Shown: positions 10,316-22,858, numbered from the stretch's first letter. The stretch is 64,000 nucleotides of DNA from Axinella damicornis (GCA_963931865.1 OZ007508.1:19800201-19864200), one strand, 5' to 3'. Made by a program: numbers and translations. The notes: generated by a model not told the origin, from the letters alone.

Positions 10316-11982
10316 TCAGCTGCTGAGCAAACTAGCAGTGCATTGAGCACAGTGAACCTCAAGGTCTGTTTGGGTACGGAAGTCGGCCTTGTTACAGATG
10401 GGACAGGCCATGGAGGGTGGTTTCTCATTGACCACGTCACCAGGTGCTACCCACGGACCACCACCACCTCCTCCAAACATGCCCAGATCGTCGCGTGGGG
10501 CTGGAGCCGGCTGGAGTGGGTCCCGCCTTGGCATGGCTGGCAGTTGGATCCCTCCCATCATGCCTGGTTGTCCACGGATCCCTCCCATCACACCTGGTTG
10601 TCCTCCCATCATCCCTGGTTGTCCTCCCATCATCCCTGGTTGTCCTCCCATCATCCCTGGTTGTCCTCCCATCACACCTGGTTGTCCTCCCATCACACCT
10701 GGTTGTCCACGGATCCCTTCTGGTTGTGCTCGAAGTATTGGCAATTCGCGAGATTGCTGATTTTGAATGGGAGGTGGCCCATGCATCCCTCCCACACCAG
10801 GTTGTGCTCGAGGGATTGGTGGGTGTGGTTGAGTGTGACGTAGCTGTGAGAGGGAATGGAATTTTAGGCTCTATAAAAGAGACCGATTGTCTTCAGACAA
10901 AAGGTGCAAGCCATTGAGTGTGTGTGACCATTAACTACAACCTCACCTGGTTCAATGGCCGGTCCTGAGCCCCAAAGGTGCCTGATCCCGCAGCATTCTG
11001 CTCAGGTGCCCATGCTCTGTGGTGAAATGGTGTTCTCATCAATGCCATGCTACCAGAGGAGGCCCAACGCATTCACGTCATAGTCATTTGCGCATAACAT
11101 TCTAAAAGCAAAAAGCATGAAATATGGGCAACACAAGTGTTCCAAGGATGGGACTGCAATATGCTCAACCATGCTTGTATCTGGCTGTCAAAACTGCCAC
11201 CAGACGATCTAATAACCTTCAACAGGCAGATTTACGGTCATTGAATGCCAGTCGAGCAATGAGTGGTACTTTGACAAGCTAGATAGCTTCAACATGGTTG
11301 GAAACAACCCTGAAACCCTTGCCGTTCCATCCCTGAAGCGCTTCTGTTACCCGCATTTCCTAGTTTCTGGCTTTGGGATGCACAAATGAACAGTGACATT
11401 GTCGTGTTGTATCCAGCAGGCTGGCTACACCACCACTCAGTATGAGATTACAATAGAGTAAACATGTTGATTAAACTCTGGACTTCATTTCTAATACCTA
11501 CCTACTCAAAATACCGCTCAGAAATCTTTGTTTGACTATAATGTGCTAACCAACTAAGTTGATTGAGTACTTGCACATTGTTCGCCTATGTGAGTAATCC
11601 GGTGCCGGACAGCTCTCTGTGCAGAGCTGCTACTCCCCGATTGTGTCCACTTCAGCTGCTGCTCCCCGATTGCATTGATCCGCTTCAACTGCTGCTCCCC
11701 GTTTGTGTCCGCTTCAACTGCTGCCCCCAAATTGCGTTCGCTTTGGCTGCTACTCCCTGATTGCGTCCGCTTCAACTGCTGCGGACGGATTGCGTCAGCT
11801 TCAACTGCTGCTCCCCGATTGCGTCAGCTTCAACTGCTGCTCCCAGATTGCATGCTTGTAGCTGTCCCAGCTCATGCCCAATGTTCTCAAACATTCTTCA
11901 CGGAGTTCGAGGTTCAGTAAATTGAAGTACGAAGGTCACGCGTCACTAGTCTAGTCCCGCCCCACGACCATCCCACTTCCGT

Positions 11983-12015
<33 letters not shown>

Positions 12016-15000
12016 GGTTAAAAATGTATTGACAGTGAATGTAAATACCACGTACCTCACTGGCTGAGGTGGCGGAGGCCGGTTGAATGCATCAGGAGGC
12101 TCGTACCGTCGAGTAGGCGGGAGTCGATCATGAGGATGAGGCTGCTGATGAGGAGGCTCAAATGGTGGATCTTGCTGAGGACGAGAGCGTTGGTGGAGCT
12201 CTTGATCACCTGGAGGCAAATGACCCATCCCCATTCCTCCTCCTCCTCCTCCTCCGCCTCCTCCCAGTGGTGCTGTGAATGGAGAACTCCTCCCTCCATC
12301 TCCACCGAGCTGGGGCGGGTCATCCCACTCATCCTTGAGCTGCAGGAGAAACAAGGGGTCAAATGCTTCCAACCTTAATGGTGTCTGTGTGAGTGGAGTA
12401 ACAGAAGTCAAGTGGTTCGGTGGGTGGACTAGACTTGTACAGTGCGTGACCTTCGTACTTACCTTGAGCTTGCATTAATGTATTGATAAGATGCCACTAT
12501 GTCTGGACTTCACTACTGCACAAGGCTGTCAGAGTAATGAGCTACTCCGACACAGATAGGGAGGCGAGAGCTTGTGTGACCTCTGAAGAGAGGAACTGTT
12601 GTAATGCAAATGCCACGATGGAGGTGAAAGATCGCCAGACCTCTGCACAGAGAGCTACCCAGCATTGGATTAATGACAATAGCTGAAAGAAACAAGCGAA
12701 CCTATAACTCCTCGGCAACCTATTACATTTTGTGCGGAGAGGCTGGATCTCAAATAGCATGCTGGCCTCCTAGAACTTCACGATCAGCTTACACACACGC
12801 AACTTTGTTCCTGGCACGCCATCAGCTTTTCATTGCAGTAAAGTAAACAGGGGAAAACCCAGGCAGAGTCAAGTGAACAGGGGAAACCCCAGGCAGAGTC
12901 AAGTGAACAGGGGAAACCCCAGGCAGAGTCAAGTGAACAGGGGAAACCCCAGGCAGAGTCAAGCGAACAATAACAATAGCTTGCATGTACTGTAGCAGCC
13001 CGGGAGCTACTGGCCCAGCATCAGACTTGTAACTATAAGTTGTTCATTGAATATTGCTACGTCCACACTACGCAATGTAAAATCACACGATGAAAGGCAG
13101 TAGTAGGCTCTGTCCCCCGCACTGCATGTTGGTGGATATGAGGGTGCCCATGATGTGCACAGACAGCACACGATATCTGAAGGTACTATTAATGTACATT
13201 AGTGTTGTGAACCTGTAGCCAATAATTGGTTATTGACCAGTTATTTACACTGCCAATCAATTATTGGCTTACTGCCAGTTATTGTCTGTACTGGAACCAT
13301 GGTCTGTTTTGTACATTTTGAATCACCATTGTCATCATTACATGCATTTCTGAAGTTCTGTACTAGATAGGTGGGGTCTCTCAAGGATGTGATTGAATTA
13401 GGACACTCTCTCTATGCCAATCACCTCCTTCAGAGTCCAACCTGCAAAGGTCTGTAAGGCTGCAAGCTGTACTAACAAGTTCACTATTGATGAGTTGACT
13501 TAGAATACCACTTTGCCAATTAACCGGTCAATATCCAATATGAGGCTTCCAATAACCGGTTAGTGTAAAGAGGACAAGGTTCACAACACTAATGTACATA
13601 CCTGCTGCTTAGCATGTACGTTCAGTAGCTGCCTCAGGCTGGTAAGCTCTCTTTCTTTCTTCACGCTCTGCTCTTCAACGATGTTCTTCACCTTCACCGC
13701 CTCCTCTCTGGCAGTGCGCTCACGGTCAAAGTCTTCCGTGTACTGCTTCAGCTGATGTGGAGAATGAGAGGAAAGAGAGGAGATTAGTATCGCCACTTGG
13801 TACAGCCACCATCTTAGATCCCTTCATTTGAATGGTGGCCACTCACCTGGAAGCTCATGTGCTCGTTCCTCTCGGTCGCCTCCTTGCGCTGCTGCTCCAG
13901 CTGCTTGATCCTCTCCGCCCTCTGGGCGAGCTCCCTCAGCGCCGTCTCATACTGGTTCTTGTACTTGTCTCGCTCTGACTCAGTCTCGTGAAGTCGATCA
14001 GCCGACCCCTGGTAGTCGGTCATCAGAGCTTCACACTCGTTACGGAACTCTCGCACGGTTCCTTCCAGCTCTTTGTTCTCCGTCCGCACCTTCTGCACCT
14101 CAGCTTCCAGCCGTTGTTGAGAGTGCTGTCTCTGGCCCACACTGGCAGACAGTGATTGTATCTCCAGCTGTGAACTGTCCACCTGCTGCCGTAAGTCGTC
14201 ATTCGCCAATCGTAGGTTATCAATTTCAGACCGTAGTTGTTCAATTTCAACCAATTTCTGGTCGTAGTGGGCCTGAAGGCTTTGATGCTTCTCCTCATAC
14301 TTTTGTCTGTGAGAAAAAGAACACAATTACTACCAATTCTGGCTGTTGTCAATGAAAGTGAAAAGGAAAGAATAAACAACAAACAACACACATAGCCCGT
14401 AGTGATAACCAATGTGGCACACTAGCAAACAAAGTGTGTAGACATACTTCATTCATAGCTGTGTACAAACTTGAGTCCGAGTCCAGCAGTCATTCCCAGG
14501 CCGCTCCAGTGGCCTGGGAACGAGGCTAGTACTAATCTTGAATTCAACATAGCCTCGTTCTCAGGCCACGTGGGAGGAGAGAGAAAGTACTTTCTCTCTC
14601 CTCCCACGCGGCCTGGGAACGAGGCTAAAGTCAACGCTACTGTACCAGCTACCAGTCAAGACACACGTTCCTAGCATAGCACCTCTTGTCTGTGAGAGTC
14701 TTACAACACTCTAATCATGTGATGCAAAGATTCCACAAAAGCCTGCAGCGTGTGGCTCACATTCTAGAGTGTTTGTCCTGCAGGTCTGTGTCCAACTGTC
14801 CCTGGTACTGCTGATAGTCGGACAACTGGCGCTCTAACTCCTCCTTCTCTCCTCTCAACTCTCCCAACTGGACCTCAAAAGCTTCTCTCTGCTCCCTCAA
14901 GTCCTTCACCTGGCGCTCATAGTCACCTTTGTGAGTAAGATCCTGACGGAGTCGGTCAATCTGCGTCCGATACTGCCCTTTTTCGGCCACAGCCGTATTG

Positions 15001-18000
15001 AGTTCATCTCTCAGTGACCGGATCTCCTCTTGAAGGGCCTGGATCTTCTCTTGAAGGGCCTGACCCTCCTGTAAGGCCAAGTGTAATTCAGTGTTGGGTT
15101 AGGTTTATGCTTTAGTTTTTCAAAACTTGCACTATCATTTAGAAAAGACATAATCCAAATTTCAAAGGCACCTAAATAAGTCTAAACACTGGCCGAGCGG
15201 AGTTGTCTCGTGCGTCTAGAGTCTTGACTAGCAGCGGAGCGCTCAAACCCAGCCGGCTGGATGATGAACTGATCCAGGACCTGCTGAACCCACTATGGGC
15301 CCCAGCCCAGGCTACGAGCCTGATTCCCATGAGCAAGGATATGAAACTCACTCCCAGGCCCGAGGCTACGAACCTCAGTCCCAGGCCCGAGGGTACAAAC
15401 CTCAGTCCCCGGCCCGAGGCTACGAGCCTGATTCCCATGAGCAAGGATATGAAACTCACTCCCAGGCCCGAGGGTACGAGCCTCAGTCCCAGGCCCGAGG
15501 CTACGAACCTCAGTCCCAGGCCTGAGACTATAAAACTGCCTCTGTAGGGTCCCAAAGCGTCCCGCACGTACAACAGGGAGCCCTCATTATAACAGGAGAC
15601 ATCCGACCGAAACCAAACAGGTAAGATTGTAGGTGGTCAGTGAAGTAGCATCAGATATTTGAGTACATGAGACGAAATCTGGATCATTTGGGTACCAAAT
15701 CGGCAGTGGTATAACTCATGAGAGCACATCGTAGCTGGTCGGTAGTACTACACACTGGCCTTGTCTGCATTGAAGATCAAATGCTGCGTTTAGTTTAGCA
15801 CGTACCTAGCTAGCTGTGCACTGTACAACTGCTCATGGCTTCACGCTTGCGCACAAGGCTATGAATCCAGTAACCAACTCACACTCTTGGCTCGTTGCAG
15901 TTCCTCCTGTTCAATTCGGGCCTTCTCCTGCATATAAACATATTATGTTAGAAATTGTGCTCTAAATAATGCACATCAACAGCAGTGCAACAGCAAATCT
16001 TCATGCAATCCTACATCATACATGTACTTCATAACTGCAGTCAGATTAGTGTGCGTCTGCATGCAAAAACTACCCACTATTCCTCACGCACCTCTTTTAT
16101 CTGCTGGAAGGACTGGTAAAGCTGCGAGAGGGAAGGAAATCACTCACTCATGAAGGGACTTTTCAATGGACAACTAGCTGTCAGTTCTCTGGGTATGGAG
16201 TCTTTCTTGCATGCAAATATTACATAACGCAACGTCTTGCTTTTTCAGGTAAGATTCTGTGATGCCTTACACGTAAGATCTGTTTAAATAGTTTAGTTAA
16301 CTGGGCGGGGGCTTGTTAGTTGAAGTGATGTATTCCATTCGCATATCCCCCTATACCCAGGCTTTCTATCCCTGATTTTGTCTAATGTGATACCGTGCTA
16401 CCGTGACATCATATCTACCGGATGCAAAGGAATGACGCCACGGAATGCTGATCACAGTCAGCATGAGCTGGGGAGCCAGGAAGGTGCAAGATCGGGATGA
16501 TTCACCATCGAGGACTCACAGAACAAGCTACTAAGCTTCCAGTGAAGTCAACGGCAGCACTGTATCATGACATAACATGTGAAATTCTCCAAAGCTGTGG
16601 CATCAAATCTGAGTAGGAAACCCTGTCTAATTTGGTATCAGACATACCTGATCCGATTCTCGGCGTACATGATCGTGCTTCTGCTTCTCCTGAGATTAAA
16701 GCAAAGGAAACAGATGATCGTGTCCAACAAGAGACTCAGAGGACCGTGCAACTCACCTGCTGTAGTTCCTTCAGAATGCTGTCATTTTCATCCTTCAGCA
16801 CCTTCTTCTCCTGTCATTACACAGTTCATGAGCAAGAGTACATGTGTATTGTACGCACGGTTTTACCATTTATACACTTTATACACTGGGTACACTTTAA
16901 TATATAGCTTAATATAGCCTCGTTCCAAGGACGTGTCCCGCTCTACTTTCAGCCACATACGTGACCTTTGAACCACCTGTATGGAGCAGGAGACGGACTG
17001 GGAACGAGGCTACACTCTATACAGGGTAGGACTCCTGGCTCACTTGTGCTTGGAACATACCGTAGGAATGGTTTCGATCACGAGAATTAGTTTTTGAGTG
17101 TGCAAAAATTTGAATGCTATGCATTATGCATTACGTTATGCACGCACATGTTGCTACAAAATACACGATTTGCGTGCATTTACTAGCCAATCAAAACCAG
17201 TCCTGCGGTATTTCCTGCTGTTGTTGAGTGAGTGTTTGCGCACTGTATAAAGACAGCTGACTTACTTCTTCCAGGTTCTCGTTCCTCTGTGGAGAGAGAA
17301 AGACATGACATCATCACACAGCCGAATTGTGAATAATTAGAACACACAAACCTTCTCCAGTTCTTTCTGTAGGCCCAACGCTTCACTCAGCCGAAGAGCC
17401 AGTTTTGCCTCTGGGTTGAAACGTCCAGCAGCTGGCTTCTTGGCTTTCTCTAGCTCTTGGAATTGTGTCACCGATCCTTCCAGCTCTGCATTCTTTCTCC
17501 GAAGTGAGGACAGTTCCTCTTCCTTTTGGGTTCTCTCTCGTCGCAGCGACGACAATTCAGACTCCAACTCATTCTTTTGTGCTCTCTCTCTCCTCATTTC
17601 AAATTGTAGTTCAGCCGTTTGCGCTCTCTCGCTTCTGAGTGACTGCACTTCCACCTCCAGCTCCAACTTAATGCCCAGATCCCTCTCCAGAGCGGCAACT
17701 CTGTTCTGCAGTTCAGACTTCACCCGACCCAGGTGCTGGATAGTTGCATCTTGTTCCTGCTGCTGCCTGAGCTGGCCAGGGGAAGGAGCATCCTTCAGCT
17801 GCAACTCCAACCTCCGATTCTCCTGCTCCAACCTTCGAACCTGTTCACCTTGGCTGGAGAGCACACTGTCCCTCTCCCGTAGCCTCCGTATCTCTTCCTC
17901 CAACCTTCGGACCTGTTCACCTTGGCCAGAGAGCATGCCATCCTTCTCCTGCTCGCTTTGCTTCAGCCTGATGTTCTCCTCGATCATCTGCTGTACTCTT

Positions 18001-21000
18001 GTGGTGGAATGGCGAAGTTCTGATTCCGCTGTATCACGAAGTTTGCTCACCCGCTGCAGTTGATCGGACAATACGGACTTTTCTCTCTCTAAGTCAGACT
18101 TCTGCCTTTCGAGCTGCTCCATTTGCAAAGTGGAGACTGGCTGCAAATTAGTACGAGGTTTGGGAATGGGAGCCGTTTTAATCTTAACAGGTGTGGGCGG
18201 AGATCCAGGGGGCGTGGTTGTAGCCAACGTGACTGGGCCAGAGTGCTGGCGTAGCTTCTGGCCAAAAGTATCGTTCATTTGCTTCAGCTCGTTGACCTTC
18301 TCCAGCAGCGCCGTGTTCCTTGTCTTCACCGACTCAAGCTCCCCCTTGAGCGTGATGTTCTCAGCCTGGTTTAAGCCGAGCTCAGCAGTTAGCTGTGATA
18401 TTCTGGACTGGGAATCTTGCAAGTTTGTCCTGAGCTGGGACACTTCGGAGCTTGCCTGGTAGAACTGGACAGAAGAACACAATGTGCGAATGAAAACTAT
18501 TTTATGTTGCCTAGCAACCACAACCCTGGAATACATAACGGCCAAGAATTACAAATCTAGAAGGCAGCTGGTCCGGGGGGCAGCTGGTCCGTTGGGGCAG
18601 CTGGTCCGTTGGGGCAGCTGGTCCGTGGGGCAGCTGGTCCAATGGGACAGCTGGTCCGTGGGGCAGCTGGTCCATTGGGACAGCTGGTCCGTGGGGCAGC
18701 TGGTCCATTGGGACAGCTGGTCCGGGGGGAGCTGGTCCATTGGGACAGCTGGTCCATATTGGGACAGCTGGTCCATGGAGCAGCTGGTCTGTAACGTATA
18801 CAGTGGCAATAACAACAATTACGGTTTCATTCAATTTATGTTAGGGTGGGAGGGGAATTTCATAGGTTATTGAAACTGCACTCCTGGTAACCAGAGCAAA
18901 CTCTTATGAACTGGCACCATGGAAACCTGTTTCTGAAGACAATTGGCACCATAGGAGGCTGCTCCCTTTCAACGTAGTAGTTGACTTAAAACTATCTTCC
19001 TGGATGGTTTTTCTGTTGCAACATTCTGAGCCAGACAAAATAGCATTCACATTCGTGTACTAGACCATCTGAGTGTGTGTGAATTGTAGCCATAGATTAG
19101 CACAGCCATTTGATATCCACTCTAACGCCTGCACACACTTGCCCACCTGCTGCTGCTTGGTAGCCATCAGCTCGTTCTGAAGGCTGTCGATGTTCCTCTG
19201 CATCTCAACCTGCTGCTGCCCCAGCTGGTTCCGGAGCGCCCCGTTCTCCTGCTGGAAGGACCACACACGCTGCTGCAGCTCCGTGGCACTGGCCTTGATG
19301 CGCTGGATCTCATCCTTATCCAGATTACGCTTGTCCTGTAGGCCCGTGATGTCTTTCTGAAGCTCGTCAATCACAGCTGTCATATTGAGCTCCAGGGATC
19401 CCTTGTCTTGCTTCAGTTTGCTCAGCTGCCTACGAAGCTCCTGAGTATGGGACAAAAGGCAGGTAGTGAGTCTCAACCACATTACGATTTCTCCATGTCA
19501 GGTGTACCAGACGGCTATTGCTGCAGCAATGCGGTGAGTCTGAGTAATCAAACTACACACACAGTGAGGGCCCCACTCACACTCACCCCAACCACATGAT
19601 TCTACAAACGCTTACTTCGACAGCGTGGTCGACCTCTTTGATCCCCCCATTCTGCAACCGTCCCAGGAGATCCTGCTTCTCTATTTGCAACTGCTGGTTC
19701 TCCCTCTTCAGAGCGTCCAACTCCTGCAGGGTGGTGCCGACTGGAGCAGCTGCTCCGGCCCCGGAGGATTGCTGCATGGGACGAGGCAACTAAGCATGGA
19801 AAATAGCACCCTCCAAAACTTCTTATTCTAATGCTACCCAAGATCCAACTGAAATTGTGACACTAATCTGCACAAGCTGACCACTAATTAGCTCTTGCTG
19901 CACAAAGCCCTAACAACTCTGAAACTACTTGTGGTTCTTCCTGAGGTAGTTCCAGGAAAAGGTCTTGAAGTTTCCTCTACTAACAATTCACTGGAAACCA
20001 GCCCACCTGTCATGCAGATCACAGCTTACCACTCCACTGTTCTTCCTGGCAATCTCCGCCCTGAGGCCCTCCACCTCTCCCTGCAGCTGCATCTGCCGGC
20101 TCTTGAACCCCATCACGGCCACACGAGCTTCGAAGAACTTCTGAGTAGCTTCAGACGCATTTGTTACAACTTCTGCATGGAACCAATCCCCACATCTAAC
20201 CCAACTTCTACACAACTACTACACAGCTGTCACAGTCGAGTGGATATTCATTGGCTCATCTTTGTAATTCAATTGTACTACTCCATTAGAGTTTGAAATG
20301 GCCAGAGTAGTAAAGCATTCAGAGCTCGAACCCAAGTCCCAGGTTCACTCAACAACTATTCATAGGTGAGGTGTTGCTTGCTAAAATGTTTTCTGAGGAA
20401 CTTGACTTGGATTTACTTATACAAATATTCTAGTGCCTGGTGACAAGCCTAGTTGCACACATGATGCTTGCAACATATACAGGTCAATATAGCATCACAT
20501 TCACAGCGACGAATCAGTCCTAACATACCCAAGTAAGGCATGCAACACTGCAGCTGCACTAGACTACGTACAGTACTTTACGACTAAGATGCAAGTGCAA
20601 TTTACCCTGTCTTTCTTTCTCCTTTTCTTCCACTGTCTTCTCCATACCTTTAGAAGACAGAGACACGATGTGACACAAGAATGTCCCAGAGCTATAGCTA
20701 GTTCAGAGGTGGGCACTAATTAGAAAATTAACGTACGCACACACTTCAGCTGCAGCTACTAGGCCATGTTGAGATCTCAGTGGAAGCAAATAGGATCTGT
20801 TTGAGTCCCTGCAGCCTGAGCCAATCGCTCTCATACATGTACATGTCAAGGGGACTGTAGCTGCTTAATTAATCGTCAGAGGTATTATCCATGTGCCCAC
20901 ACAGATACATAATGACAAAACCAATAAGGTCTATAAACCCAACAACTAGAACATATATCCCATACTACAGTAACTTATCATGGGTGTTCTTAATCACAGG

Positions 21001-21685
21001 AGCAACAAGCAACTCACTCCAAGGACAAAAGTGATCAGCAACAAATGGCTGCATGCAAACTCACGCTGGTTCTCGGTCTCTTTCTGGCGAAGAAGAGATT
21101 CAATTTCTTGCAGCTTGCGGTCGAGGACCTCATTGTTATACTCCAGTCGCTCCCGCAAACGAAGGTTTTCACTGGCAGCAAAGTCCAGCTGCCTCACAAC
21201 CTCTGACACGGGGACACCTGTTTCGATTGAGTGTCCAGGATGGGTCACGCCCCCTCCCGTGTGGGCGTGGCCACCAGCACCCACTGTGACGGATGGGGGC
21301 TGGAGAGGGGGCATGGATGTACGAGGGGCAGGCCGGGGAGGTTGTGCAGGCACACTAGGGGAAGAGAGAGGGGGGTATAGCACCACACCACAGCACAGGA
21401 GCACCTCCTCCACACACACACACTCACACACCGATACTCCTGTGGGTACTCAGACTGCTTGTAGCTCGGGGGTAGCTTCACGTTTGAGGGCAGGTTCATG
21501 TAAGGATGGAACTGTTCCGTCGACTCTGGTACTGCCATGTGTCCACCATTTGAGCCATACCCCCCACCTTGATCGCGGTGGTACTGGCTCTCTGAGATGA
21601 GCTCAAAGCTACCCAGACTGGGCCGTGCACTGGACCCAGAAGATGAGTAGGGATCCAAGGTGGAGTTAGAGGGAGGTTGCGTCAT
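10316..21685 (-). CDS. Giant NEMO/optineurin-like scaffold: long coiled coil, UBAN motif, C-terminal CCHC zinc finger, 1402 aa
   Basis: Exons, 5' to 3': 21432-21685, 21065-21354, 20606-20647, 20030-20172, 19616-19771, 19147-19440, 17352-18464, 17266-17286, 16757-16810, 16648-16689, 16092-16121, 15883-15927, 14761-15068, 13847-14306, 13602-13751, 12061-12339, 10316-10843. Every phase agrees. Residues 1-130 are Ser/Pro/Gly-rich, with FELI at 27-30 (LIR-like). A first coil (ENLRLRERLEYNNEVLDRK, around residues 148-170) resembles the kinase-binding coil of NEMO and OPTN. EARVAVMGFK follows in exon 4. Long coiled coils fill residues 240-1130, with a Pro-rich break containing PIPKPR. The UBAN motif LKQYTEDFDRERTARE (exon 15, about residue 1085) matches the ubiquitin-binding core of NEMO/OPTN/TNIP. 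A Pro/Gly-rich stretch with QPG(V/M)MGG repeats leads to a finger with C1374, C1377, H1391, C1395. The start ATG is chosen because it aligns with start ATGs in the two downstream kinase paralogues. It is far longer than NEMO (about 419) or OPTN (about 577). Confidence 0.85.
10555..10735 (-). repeat. In-frame minisatellite encoding QPG(V/M)MGG repeats in the scaffold's last exon
   Basis: A 21-bp unit (sense GGTTGTCCTCCCATCATCCC in reverse complement) repeats about eight times with a few variants. It keeps the reading frame, giving heptads QPGMMGG, QPGVMGG and variants GIRGQPG. It lies between the UBAN exon and the zinc finger and probably forms a flexible linker. Confidence 0.85.
11600..11860. 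repeat. Intronic tandem repeat (scaffold intron 16)
   Basis: Units of about 27-30 bp containing CTTCAACTGCTGCTCCCCGA and TTGCGTC are repeated about eight times with variants. They lie in the intron between exons 16 and 17. Open frames across it are by-products of the periodicity. Confidence 0.8.
12838..12967. repeat. 30-bp tandem repeat, four copies (scaffold intron 15)
   Basis: The unit GTGAACAGGGGAAACCCCAG followed by GCAGAGTCAA is repeated four times almost identically. GGGGAAACCCC is itself a short palindrome. Confidence 0.85.
14491..14627. repeat. Two adjacent GCCTCGTTCCCAGGC-type fold-back repeats
   Basis: At 14491-14529 CATTCCCAGGCCGCTCCAGT faces GGCCTGGGAACGAGGCTAG. At 14550-14627 TAGCCTCGTTCTCAGGCCACG faces CGGCCTGGGAACGAGGCTA across a GAGAGAAAG/CTTTCTCTC stem. 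They are members of the dispersed palindrome family described in the findings. Confidence 0.8.
15290..15535. repeat. Degenerate tandem repeat in scaffold intron 12
   Basis: Repeats of TCCCAGGCCCGAGGCTACGA and CCTGATTCCCATGAGCAAGG alternate. They appear to derive from amplified arms of the GCCTCGTTCCCAGG element family. No coding role is supported. Confidence 0.65.
16395..16560. mobile_element. Short TIR element, family 1, copy 2
   Basis: GTGCTACCGTGACATCATAT at the left faces a right end GAAGTCAACGGCAGCAC. The interior aligns with the copy at 3751-3896. It lies in scaffold intron 10. Confidence 0.5.
18565..18790. repeat. Minisatellite CAGCTGGTCC in scaffold intron 6
   Basis: About twelve units of 15-18 bp (GGCAGCTGGTCCGTTGGG, GACAGCTGGTCCATTGG) alternate. 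No splice signals or coding similarity are found inside it. Confidence 0.85.
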
Positions 21686-22059
21686 CACACCTGACTCTGA
21701 TTGAGAACCACTACAACGAAAATTTGATTAGGAGCATCCAGAGTGGGTGTGGGCCTACATGGGAGCACGATGCTACACGTGATGCCGTACACACGGTTCA
21801 AGATGAGTTATCCAACTTACTGTATATCGGGGAATCAGGCAGCAGATCGATGTCAAGTTTAATAGTTGTAAACTGCAGAAACCTGACTCACCGTGCACAC
21901 GTCCGAACCTGAAGAAAGTTAGACTTAGGGATTCCCCCCTAGTACTATACTCGTACATAACATGACGTAAAAAGTCGCATTGCGCATGCGTACTAATCTT
22001 GCATGACTGGGCGATGGCCTGGGAACGAGGCTAGTGTTGGCCTGGGAACAAGCAAGCTG

Positions 22060-22106
22060 CAAGAGCGCATAAGTAGGTCGGGGCGCGACCTACTTATGCG
22101 CTCTTG
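22060..22106. repeat. Perfect palindrome CAAGAGCGCATAAGTAGGTC, family member 1
   Basis: CAAGAGCGCATAAGTAGGTC and its exact reverse complement are separated by a few GC-rich bases. A second copy lies at 45545-45612. The sequence would form a stable hairpin. Confidence 0.8.
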
Positions 22107-22807
22107 GAACAAGGCAAGGCTGGTAGAAAAACACTGTACTGGCTAGCCTCGTTCCCAGGAACAAGGCTGAAATACTGTGCTTCTCGGAAGATACGTATAG
22201 TGTATACATTTTAGCATTGATCGTTCCCAGCCTCTCCCACATGCAAATAATTAAACAAGTGAGTCTTTAAAAGACTTGATGTGTCTCGGCACGACTTGGT
22301 ATCAGCTAGAATCATGCAGAGGACATGGCAGCTGCTTAACCCTTTATTATGACTGCAAAACCTGTTAGCTACGAGACTTTCAGCTCAAGTGAGCGTCAAT
22401 ATCCTTGGAGGTTCTGTGTGAGCAAGGGGTGGGTCAGGAATGTTCACCCAAAGGGTGAAAGCAGTCTGGGCTTGATGTGTAGTCAACACCTTGGCCAATT
22501 CTTTCAGCACTTATCTATAGGCCTATAGCTAGCTAGCTAGAGCTGAGTGAGCTTTAGTATGCACTTGGGATGGCTGAGTGCAGCACACTGGATGGGCCAG
22601 TGAGTATTCATTGTCCTGAATTCATTGTCCTGAATTAAGTATTAGAGCTACGTAGCAGCAGTCTTGGTAAGAGGATTCATGAGCAGCCATTCAAACCCAT
22701 AATCAATTTTGAAGATCTACTTGCAGGCTATAAATACGTTTGACACCCTATTAAGGGTGTAGAGCATGCATGCAGCACTTGCGCGGGCGCATTGCGAAAA
22801 GCGACGT

Positions 22808-22858
22808 ACCACGTACGTACGTACGTACGTACGTACGCACGTACGTACGTACGTACCT
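22808..22858. repeat. (ACGT)n microsatellite
   Basis: Tandem ACGT units run for about 50 bp with one interruption (GCACGTACG). Every unit is self-complementary, so the tract can extrude as a cruciform. It lies in the scaffold-kinase intergenic region. Confidence 0.85.

Noticed and set aside
11554..11775. Minus-strand frame with GEQQLKWTQSGSSS repeats as a possible scaffold exon
   Set aside because: It lies between exons 16 and 17, which already join in phase with good splice sites; the repeat has no acceptor/donor pair and resembles other intronic minisatellites.
15172..15573. Both-strand frames with LGLRFVASGLG / ARGYEPQSQ repeats as a protein gene
   Set aside because: Degenerate tandem repeat derived from the GCCTCGTTCCCAGG element arms inside a scaffold intron; no splice sites join it to the gene.
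21826..21958. Possible additional 5' coding exons of the scaffold (MYEYSTRGESLSL; TIKLDIDLLPDSPIY)
   Set aside because: An exon-like stretch with acceptor and donor exists at 21826-21869, but it cannot be joined in frame to an upstream ATG with the sites I see. The ATG aligned among paralogues is a simpler start. It may be a 5' UTR or alternative exon.
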